From contig PWMO01000408.1 in assembly GCA_003558175.1 (NCBI GenBank), positions 1 through 7,377 of the forward strand: a stretch of 7,377 nt of DNA. Reading direction: 5' to 3'. Source of the stretch: Spirochaetaceae bacterium. GTDB taxonomy: Bacteria > Spirochaetota > Spirochaetia > DSM-27196 > PWMO01. Position 1 is the stretch's first letter, and every line of letters starts with the position of its first letter. The notes under the pieces were generated by a model that was not told the DNA's origin, searched no databases, and was given only the letters and a program-made list of their open reading frames with translations. Shown piece after piece: positions 1-4,693 of this stretch. A program made the position numbers and the translations under genes.

Positions 1-1
1 C

Positions 2-121
2 GATGAGGAGCTGGTCGCGGCGCGCGCGGTCGTAGTCATGGTCTGCGTCGATCCGGCAACCGGAAGAAGCCGTGAGCACGATCCCGCAACTGTCGATGTG
101 ATCCGCGCGTCTCAGCTGTAG
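2..121 (+). CDS. C-terminal end of a probable hotdog-fold acyl-CoA thioesterase (partial)
   Basis: An open + strand frame enters from the left edge and stops at TAG (119-121), leaving 39 residues that begin DEELVAARAVVVMVCVD and continue with PATGRSREHDP. A hydrophobic strand followed by VD, an acidic or PAT turn, TGR and a short tail is how 4HBT/YbgC/FadM-like acyl-CoA thioesterases end: the last beta strand, then a TGRPRP-like segment. If so, the product hydrolyses acyl-CoA thioesters in the cytoplasm. The catalytic region lies outside the window, so the family is inferred from the tail alone. The stop codon lies inside the 3' end of the convergent CoA-disulfide reductase gene, an overlap of 10 bp. 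An unrelated protein with a similar C-terminal strand remains possible. Confidence 0.5.
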   Translation, partial: DEELVAARAVVVMVCVDPATGRSREHDPATVDVIRASQL

Positions 122-2208
122 CGGCGCATCATCTCCTGGTAACCGCCGCCGTTCTCAATCCCCGACACCCCGAGCTGGTTCAGAATCAGGCGCGCGTATT
201 CGCTGCGTGATCCGCTGGCACAATACAGCACTACTTTGCGGCCAGCCGCCCGAACCGCCGCGAGCTCCTGGTGGCGCGACATTACTTCGCCCACGGGGAG
301 GTTGATCGCCCCCGGAACATGACCGGCGGCGTACTCCTCGGGGCTGCGCACGTCCACAAGATAGGGGCCGTCTCCGTTTTCGGAAGAGATCGGACTCGAA
401 TTGCCGGCCCCGGCCGGCGGCGGGCCGCTCATGCACGGGCCGGGTACCGGAGCGCTGTTGGAGTTGAGTTCGAGCCCGTCCAGTACACCGGCTTCAGCCT
501 GACGTTCAATGCTGGTGAAGCCGCCGAGAATGTTGGTCACGTCCCGAAACCCGTGCTGCACCAGAATCCTGGTGGCAAGGTGGGCGCGGTAGCCGGCCGC
601 ACAGTGCACCAACAGCGGCCGCGCCGGGTCGAGCTCAGCGAGACGTTCCCGCAGCGCATCGATCTCGATGTTGATCGCGCCTTCGACGGCGGCCGCCTCG
701 AACTCCTCGGGAGTCCGAACGTCCAGAATGAGCGTGCCGTCGGCAATTGCTGCGCCGGTTACCTCGTCTGCGGTGACCGCCTTTGCGGTGTTCCGCAGCC
801 GGTTCTGTGCCACGAAGGCTGCCACGTTTACCGGGTCGTTGGCAGAGGAGAACGGCGGCGCGTAGGCCAGGTCGAGCTCGGCAGCGTCGTCAACGGTGAG
901 GCCGCCGGCCAGCGCAGTGGAAATAACATCGATGCGTTTATCTACGCCGGCGCCGACCGCCTGGGCTCCCAGAACGCGTCCGGTTGGCATTTCATAGACC
1001 AGCTTCAGGGTCAGATCGCGCGCTCCGGGGTAGTAAGCGGCGTGATGAGGTTTGTGAATGGTCACCGATTGTGCGCTGATGCCGGCGGCTTCCGCCTGGC
1101 GCCGCGAAAGGCCGGTCGAACCGGCTTCCAGCGAGAACAGCTTGATTACACTGGTGCCGAAGACTCCGCGGTATGCAACGCGCCCGGCATCCTCCGCTGC
1201 AACAGCGTTGGTGCCTGCCACTCGCCCCTGGCGGTTTGCCGGCCCGGCAAGCGGCAGCCGCACCGTCTGGCCCGACACGCGGTGGCGAACCTCGATCATG
1301 TCGCCGGCCGCATAGATCAGCGGATCACTGGTCTGCAGGTACTCGTTCACCGCCAGGGCGCCGGTCTTGCCGATCTCCAGTCCCGCCTCCCGCGCCAGGC
1401 CGACCGCAGGTGCCACGCCCACCGCCAGGATGACCAGGTCGGCGGGAATCAGCTCTCCGTCATCCAGCAGCACCGCCTCAGCCCGGATCTCCAGCGCCCG
1501 TCGGCCGCTGTGCACGGCAACGCCGTTGCGGCGCAATTCCTGCTCGAGTACCGCAGCTACCTCGTCGTCAAGCAGCGGCATAACGTGCGGCGCCATCTCG
1601 ACCACCGAGGTCCGCAGTCCGCGCCGGCGCAGCGCTTCGGCCATCTCGAGCCCGATGAAGCCGCCGCCGAGGACGACCGCGTTGCGTGTCTGCGACGACG
1701 CGATGCACGATTCCACGGCGTCCATCTCAGGGATTGTCCAGAGAGGAAAGACGTGCGGCAGGTCGGCTCCGGGGAGCGGAGGCAGGACCGGGCGGCCTCC
1801 CTGCGCCAGGATGAGCCGATCATAGGAGTAGCTGATCTCTTCCGCGACCTGAAGCGTTGGATGCGTGCGTCGAGCCTTCACCGTACGCGAAGCGCGATCA
1901 ATAGTGACGGCCGCGGTGTGCGTGTGAACCTCCACCGCGTAGCGCGCGGCGAAGTCTTCCGGCTGCAGGAGAATGAGCTCCTCACGTCGCTCGATCTCAC
2001 GCCCGATGTAGTAGGGGAGCCCGCAGTTGGCAAAGGAGACGTATGGGCCGGCCTCGAGCACGACAATCTGCGTGTGCTCGTCCAGCCGCCGTGCACGGGC
2101 CGCGGCGGTGGCACCGGCTGCAACTCCACCGATGATCAGGATCTTCTTCGAGCCGGGTGGCTTAGCGGACACTTTGGCGTGTGGTCTGCCGGACGCTGAG
2201 CGCTTCAT
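112..2208 (-). CDS. CoA-disulfide/CoA-persulfide reductase with two C-terminal rhodanese domains
   Basis: This is a cytoplasmic FAD enzyme of the pyridine nucleotide-disulfide oxidoreductase family, CoADR-RHD branch. Family members use NAD(P)H to reduce CoA disulfide, CoA persulfide or polysulfide, with the rhodanese part handling sulfane sulfur. Numbering from the ATG at 2208 (698 aa), a basic 20-residue extension precedes the FAD motif KKILIIGGVAAGATAA (21-36). The single active-site cysteine is Cys62 in SFANCGLPYYIG, the CoADR signature. The NAD(P)H motif VVLGGGFIGLEMAEAL lies near 175-200, the second FAD motif YAAGD near 300, and the family-typical AYAPPFSSANDPVN near 450-460. Rhodanese domain 1 (about 478-575) has Cys536 in HCAAGYR. 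A Gly/Pro/Ser-rich linker follows, then rhodanese domain 2 (about 613-698) with Cys663 in YCASGSR. Both loops have the six-residue form of sulfurtransferases. A longer frame with a TTG at 2244 or ATG at 2214 is unlikely, because those codons lie within or upstream of the promoter elements. The usual family architecture has one rhodanese domain, so the second is notable. NADH-oxidase activity is an alternative reading of the reductase module. Confidence 0.9.
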   Translation of the reverse strand: MKRSASGRPHAKVSAKPPGSKKILIIGGVAAGATAAARARRLDEHTQIVVLEAGPYVSFANCGLPYYIGREIERREELILLQPEDFAARYAVEVHTHTAAVTIDRASRTVKARRTHPTLQVAEEISYSYDRLILAQGGRPVLPPLPGADLPHVFPLWTIPEMDAVESCIASSQTRNAVVLGGGFIGLEMAEALRRRGLRTSVVEMAPHVMPLLDDEVAAVLEQELRRNGVAVHSGRRALEIRAEAVLLDDGELIPADLVILAVGVAPAVGLAREAGLEIGKTGALAVNEYLQTSDPLIYAAGDMIEVRHRVSGQTVRLPLAGPANRQGRVAGTNAVAAEDAGRVAYRGVFGTSVIKLFSLEAGSTGLSRRQAEAAGISAQSVTIHKPHHAAYYPGARDLTLKLVYEMPTGRVLGAQAVGAGVDKRIDVISTALAGGLTVDDAAELDLAYAPPFSSANDPVNVAAFVAQNRLRNTAKAVTADEVTGAAIADGTLILDVRTPEEFEAAAVEGAINIEIDALRERLAELDPARPLLVHCAAGYRAHLATRILVQHGFRDVTNILGGFTSIERQAEAGVLDGLELNSNSAPVPGPCMSGPPPAGAGNSSPISSENGDGPYLVDVRSPEEYAAGHVPGAINLPVGEVMSRHQELAAVRAAGRKVVLYCASGSRSEYARLILNQLGVSGIENGGGYQEMMRRYS

Positions 2209-2244
2209 GAGCATAATTATATATAAGAGTTTATATATAGTCAA
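2209..2244 (-). promoter_or_regulatory. Near-consensus sigma70 promoter for the CoA-disulfide reductase gene, probably leaderless
   Basis: Read on the - strand, TTGACT (2244-2239) is followed by a 17-bp spacer and a perfect TATAAT (2221-2216). Counting seven bases on from the -10 hexamer puts +1 at about 2209, immediately before the ATG at 2208. The transcript would therefore start with AUG AAG or carry a single leader base, with no room for a Shine-Dalgarno sequence. The match to consensus and spacer length is seen directly; the leaderless start is an inference. A later internal start, such as the GTG 12 codons downstream, is possible, but no ribosome binding site precedes it. Confidence 0.75.
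2218..2239. promoter_or_regulatory. AT-only inverted repeat in the promoter spacer, candidate operator
   Basis: On the + strand TATATATAA (2218-2226) and TTATATATA (2231-2239) are perfect 9-bp inverted arms around the 4-bp centre GAGT. The repeat fills the space between the -35 and -10 elements of the reductase promoter and overlaps both, so a dimeric protein bound there would exclude RNA polymerase. ArsR-family sulfur or metal sensors and related repressors often use AT-rich dyads in this position, and persulfide-responsive regulators commonly control rhodanese and CoADR genes. The identity of the regulator is inference, and part of the symmetry comes from the AT alternation of the -10 region itself. 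No regulator gene is in the window. Confidence 0.5.
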
Positions 2245-2247
2245 CGA

Positions 2248-2285
2248 GTCGTCGCAAGGATCGGTAGACCCGATTGGTCGACGAC
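2248..2285. repeat. Imperfect inverted repeat upstream of the reductase promoter
   Basis: GTCGTCG (2248-2254) and CGACGAC (2279-2285) are perfect 7-bp arms. Inside them, ATCGG (2260-2264) pairs with CCGAT (2270-2274) around a 5-base loop. The element sits just behind the -35 box of the - strand reductase gene, within the 5' region of the divergent coiled-coil gene. It could be a second regulator site or an RNA hairpin if read through; there is no U-tract, so it is not a typical terminator. Confidence 0.35.
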
Positions 2286-2341
2286 ATCAGGCAACCGGAT
2301 CAGTGGACTGGGGCGGCAAGCTCGCTTTCGGCAGGTTTTTC

Positions 2342-2350
2342 TGCTATTAT
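2342..2350 (+). promoter_or_regulatory. Extended -10 element, candidate promoter of the coiled-coil gene
   Basis: TGC followed by TATTAT (2345-2350) is an extended -10 (TGn plus a one-mismatch hexamer). The -35 region at about 2322-2327 is poor, as is usual for extended -10 promoters. Transcription would start near 2357, giving a leader of about 68 nt before the ATG at 2425. This is the best candidate in the divergent gap 2209-2424; the rest of that gap holds the reductase promoter, the two inverted repeats and the ribosome binding site. Confidence 0.4.
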
Positions 2351-2408
2351 TCAATCAGCAGGACATTTCGGTGCGTAATTACCTTTGTAGGTTTTCCATT
2401 TGACCAAC

Positions 2409-2414
2409 GGAGGT
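2409..2414 (+). promoter_or_regulatory. Ribosome binding site that decides the start of the coiled-coil gene
   Basis: GGAGGT is a strong Shine-Dalgarno sequence. It ends 1 base before an in-frame GTG (2416), which is too close to use, and 10 bases before ATG 2425, which is a workable distance. The start is therefore placed at 2425. Confidence 0.65.
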
Positions 2415-2424
2415 AGTGGCGCGT

Positions 2425-2922
2425 ATGGGGCGGACGATGGAACTGTCGCGAGAGACCCTCGAAAGCATTGAAGAGTATGTGCGGGGCAATCTGAAAAACT
2501 GGTTGCGTGAGGAAGCCAAGGACCAGATTCCACTCTTGATGGAGCGCAGCGTGCGTATTGAGGAGGAGCTCAAGACGCAGCGTGAGCTGATGCACCAGGG
2601 CTTCGCCCACATGGAAAAAAGCCTCAATCTGATGGAGCGCCGCTTTGAACAGGTGGATAAGCGCTTCGAAGAGCTGCGTAGTGACATGAACGCTCGCTTC
2701 GAGCAGGTAGACAAGCGTTTCGAGCAGATAGACAGACGTTTCGAGCAGGTAGATAAGCGCTTCGAGCAGGTAGACAGACGTTTCGAGCAAGTAGATAAGC
2801 GCTTCGAGCAGGTAGATAAGCGCTTCGAGGAAATGCACGGTTACGCCACGCGCTGGTTCACCGTGATCTCAGTGGTTCTGGTAATACTGAGCATTACCGG
2901 AGTCGTGAATACCCTGTTCTAA
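2425..2922 (+). CDS. Small heptad-repeat coiled-coil protein with a C-terminal membrane anchor
   Basis: The 165-residue product has three parts. An N-terminal charged helical segment (about 1-70) is followed by a long coiled coil (about 72-137) made of RFEQVDK-type heptads, with Phe and Val/Ile in the 3-4 spacing expected for a and d positions. The C-terminal hydrophobic segment (about 144-164, WFTVISVVLVILSITGVV) should span the membrane. There is no signal peptide, so it should be tail-anchored with the coiled coil in the cytoplasm. Proteins with this RFEQVDKRFEQ pattern are common in bacteria as uncharacterised conserved proteins; no specific function is known to me. A role as an oligomeric membrane-associated scaffold is only a guess. 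The gene stands alone: divergent from the reductase gene, with a 123-bp gap before the TPR gene. Its repeat is encoded by nearly identical 21-bp units, so the protein length may vary between strains. Confidence 0.8.
   Translation: MGRTMELSRETLESIEEYVRGNLKNWLREEAKDQIPLLMERSVRIEEELKTQRELMHQGFAHMEKSLNLMERRFEQVDKRFEELRSDMNARFEQVDKRFEQIDRRFEQVDKRFEQVDRRFEQVDKRFEQVDKRFEEMHGYATRWFTVISVVLVILSITGVVNTLF
2695..2820 (+). repeat. Six in-frame 21-bp tandem repeats encoding RFEQVDK heptads
   Basis: Six full units begin at 2695, 2716, 2737, 2758, 2779 and 2800. Each reads CGC/CGT TTC GAG CAG/CAA GTA/ATA GAC/GAT AAG/AGA with only a few differences. A diverged seventh unit starts at 2821 (RFEEM), and older copies lie at 2641-2661 and 2662-2682, separated from the array by a 12-bp DMNA insert. 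Units 2716-2757 and 2758-2799 alternate in the same way (last codon AGA then AAG), suggesting a 42-bp duplication step on top of the 21-bp unit. Confidence 0.9.
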
Positions 2923-3013
2923 TGAGCCTGTGGCTTTCAGATACCGCAACTACGCAACCGGGCGGCCACACCCATCGGCAGCGCAGCCACTCTCGCACAA
3001 ACGGGGCACAGTC

Positions 3014-3033
3014 TATATACTGCCGCCAGGGAG
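3014..3033 (+). promoter_or_regulatory. Possible -10 element and ribosome binding site of the TPR gene
   Basis: TATACT (3016-3021, overlapping TATATA at 3014) resembles a -10 hexamer, but no good -35 is seen 16-18 bp upstream. AGGGAG (3028-3033) is a Shine-Dalgarno-like sequence 12 bases before ATG 3046, a little far. The rest of the gap from 2923 contains nothing else convincing; a 4-bp AGCC/GGCT stem just after the preceding stop codon is too weak to call a terminator. Confidence 0.35.
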
Positions 3034-3045
3034 AGTATTGCTGAT

Positions 3046-3711
3046 ATGAAGTTTCTCTTGAGGCCGATGTTGCCGTTTATGGATCGGATGGTCGCGATAC
3101 GGCTGTCTATGGGGCAGTACGCGGAAGCGGAAGTGCTGCTGAACAAGATCCGTGAGATATCTCCGCGACGTGCACGCCTGCACCTCAATCTGGGACTGGC
3201 CGCGCTGGCGCAGAACAACTACGAGACCGCCGAGCGTGAACTTCTGCTGGAAGCGGAGTATCACGGTGAGCGCTACCCCAGCTTGAAGTCACTGGCCGAC
3301 CTCTACTACGACTGGGGCAAGCGAGAAAAGGCACGTTCCTATTATGAAAAGGCCCTTGAGGGCTGCAACTATCCTGCGGACCGCAGGCTGATCGAGCGCA
3401 GACTCGAGCGCGCCGAAAGTGACGAGACGTTCGCAGTGGCACTGCAGAGCCGCGACGCCGTGAAGAAAGGCCGCCGCCTCGCGTCCGAGCGGGACTATGA
3501 CGGTGCCTATCGCGCATTTGAAAAGGCAGTTGAGCTGGACCCGTACAACCTGCAGGCGCTCAACAACCTTGGTACCATCGCGCTTCGCGTTTGCAAGGAA
3601 CCGCAGGCCGCGGTTGACTATCTGAGCCGCGCCGCCGAGCTGACGCGCGTGCCCGCCATTCACTCAAACCTGGCAGCGGCTAAGCGCGAGCTGGGATCCA
3701 GGATGAAGTGA
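3046..3711 (+). CDS. TPR-repeat protein
   Basis: The 221-residue product consists almost entirely of tetratricopeptide-like helical pairs. Clear units lie at about 14-47 (MGQYAEAEVLLNKIREISP), 48-81 (LGLAALAQNNYETAERELL), 82-108 (LADLYYDWGKREKARSYYEKAL), 138-166 (GRRLASERDYDGAYRAFEKA ending VELDP) and 169-201 (ALNNLGTIAL, then AVDYLSRAAEL). They show the Gly/Ala/Tyr/Ala spacing and DP/SP turns of the family. A charged helical stretch (about 110-137) divides the array. TPR proteins act as binding scaffolds; the partner here is unknown. There is no signal peptide or clear membrane segment, so it is probably cytoplasmic. It lies 49 bp before the nucleotidase gene on the same strand and may share a transcript with it. 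ATG 3046 is preferred because it opens the frame after a plausible ribosome binding site; the ATG at 3067 cannot be excluded. Confidence 0.8.
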   Translation: MKFLLRPMLPFMDRMVAIRLSMGQYAEAEVLLNKIREISPRRARLHLNLGLAALAQNNYETAERELLLEAEYHGERYPSLKSLADLYYDWGKREKARSYYEKALEGCNYPADRRLIERRLERAESDETFAVALQSRDAVKKGRRLASERDYDGAYRAFEKAVELDPYNLQALNNLGTIALRVCKEPQAAVDYLSRAAELTRVPAIHSNLAAAKRELGSRMK

Positions 3712-3716
3712 TGCAA

Positions 3717-3738
3717 GACGGGGAGCCCTTCCCGCGTC
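3717..3738 (+). terminator. Hairpin after the TPR gene, possible weak terminator or processing site
   Basis: GACG plus GGGA (3717-3724) pairs with TCCC (3730-3733) and CGTC (3735-3738), with one bulged G at 3734 and a 5-base loop. It starts 5 bases after the TPR stop codon. No T-run follows, so rho-independent termination is doubtful; partial uncoupling of the TPR and nucleotidase genes is possible. Confidence 0.3.
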
Positions 3739-3746
3739 GGACGGTG

Positions 3747-3755
3747 TGGTATACT
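3747..3755 (+). promoter_or_regulatory. Extended -10 element abutting the nucleotidase start codon
   Basis: TGG followed by TATACT (3750-3755) is an extended -10 with one mismatch. Transcription would begin at about 3761-3762, which is the ATG itself. A GAGG at 3756-3759 is only one base from the ATG, too close to act as a normal ribosome binding site. Either the gene has a leaderless transcript or it is read from upstream and the element is coincidental. Confidence 0.4.
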
Positions 3756-3760
3756 GAGGC

Positions 3761-4657
3761 ATGGCGGAGAGTTTTTCCGACTACCTGGTAATCGCGGTCT
3801 CGTCCCGGGCGCTGTTCGACCTTGAGCTCGAGAACGGTATTTTCGAGAACGAAGGGTTGCAGGCGTACCGACGCTATCAACTCGAGCATCAGGATGTGCT
3901 GCTGCAGCCGGGGGTAGCTTTCGGCCTGGTGCGCAAGATCCTGGCTCTCAATCTGCGCAGCGAACTGTCGCGTGCGGTCGAGGTGGTCATCGTATCGCGA
4001 AATAACGCTGAGTGTGCGCTGCGCATCAGCAACTCGCTCGATCACTACCAGCTGCCCATTACCCGCTCGGCCTGGACCAGCGGAACCCCGCTCTCGCGCT
4101 ACCTCGATGCCTTCGGCGTTGACCTCTTTCTCTCCGCGGATCCGGCCGACGTACAGGCGGCCATCAACAGCGGCATTGCCGCCGCCAGAATCCTTCCTGA
4201 CGTTCTGCAGCAGGTGCCGTCAGATTCGCCCGAGATCAGAATCGCCTTTGACGGCGATGCGGTGCTGTTCTCCGACGAGTCGGAACGCGTCTACCAGGAG
4301 CAGGGGCTTGACGCGTTCCTGGAACACGAAAAATCCAATGCGCGTCGTCCGCTGCCCGACGGCCCGTTTGCGCGCCTGTTCCGCAACCTGGCGCAGATCC
4401 AGGCGGAGTTTCCCGCTGAATCGCAGCCCATCCGCACGGCAATGGTGACGGCGCGCAGCAGCCCGGCGCACGAGCGGGTGATTCGCACCTTCGCAGCCTG
4501 GGGCGTCCGAATTGACGAGGCGTTCTTCCTGGGCGGTATGAGTAAGCAGGCCATTATCGGGGCCTTCCAGCCGGACCTCTATTTTGATGATCAGGACGTG
4601 CACTGCGCCGCATCCTCTGGTGTCGCGCCTACCGGTCAGGTGCCCTGGCGGCAATAG
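3761..4657 (+). CDS. Cytosolic 5'-nucleotidase, cN-I family
   Basis: The 298-residue product matches the 5'-nucleotidase family related to animal cN-I enzymes (Pfam family 5_nucleotid of the cN-IA type), which dephosphorylate AMP/IMP-like mononucleotides with Mg2+. Recognisable blocks in order are: LVIAVSSRALFDLE (about 9-22); a segment with GLQAYRRYQ, then LQPGVAFGLVRKILALN (about 45-68); VEVVIVSRN, then a SGTPLSRYLDAFGVDLFLSA stretch (about 107-126); the HAD-like acidic motif AFDGDAVLFSDESE, with Asp164 and Asp166; PLPDGPFARLF; GGMSKQAII, carrying the conserved lysine; and DLYFDDQDVH, with Asp276/277. Length is normal for bacterial members, so it looks intact. An in-frame TGA at 3755-3757 prevents any earlier start. 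The gene is 36 bp upstream of cls, suggesting co-transcription, but no pathway link between them is evident. The product is probably cytoplasmic and acts in nucleotide salvage or pool control. Confidence 0.88.
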   Translation: MAESFSDYLVIAVSSRALFDLELENGIFENEGLQAYRRYQLEHQDVLLQPGVAFGLVRKILALNLRSELSRAVEVVIVSRNNAECALRISNSLDHYQLPITRSAWTSGTPLSRYLDAFGVDLFLSADPADVQAAINSGIAAARILPDVLQQVPSDSPEIRIAFDGDAVLFSDESERVYQEQGLDAFLEHEKSNARRPLPDGPFARLFRNLAQIQAEFPAESQPIRTAMVTARSSPAHERVIRTFAAWGVRIDEAFFLGGMSKQAIIGAFQPDLYFDDQDVHCAASSGVAPTGQVPWRQ

Positions 4658-4693
4658 AGCCGATCCCATACAGTATCGTGACGGAATTTGCCT

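Noticed and set aside
271..2199. Long open + strand frame (642 codons) opposite the CoA-disulfide reductase gene
   Set aside because: The opposite strand encodes a protein with unmistakable FAD, NAD, CoADR and rhodanese motifs. The + frame gives a low-hydrophobicity, Arg/Gly-rich sequence with no family resemblance, as expected antisense to a GC-rich gene.
2209..2244. 12-residue N-terminal extension of the reductase from TTG 2244 (or ATG 2214)
   Set aside because: These codons coincide with or lie upstream of the -35 and -10 boxes and would not be in the transcript.
2695..2820. CRISPR array
   Set aside because: The units are directly adjacent with no spacers and lie in a continuous reading frame; this is a coding tandem repeat.
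2347..2838. - strand frame with LLEALIY/LLETSVY repeats opposite the coiled-coil gene
   Set aside because: The repeat pattern is simply the reverse reading of the 21-bp units. The + strand has the strong ribosome binding site and a sensible coiled-coil plus membrane anchor.
2925..2940. Terminator after the coiled-coil gene (AGCC/GGCT)
   Set aside because: Only a 4-bp stem with a short T-run of three; not enough to support a call.
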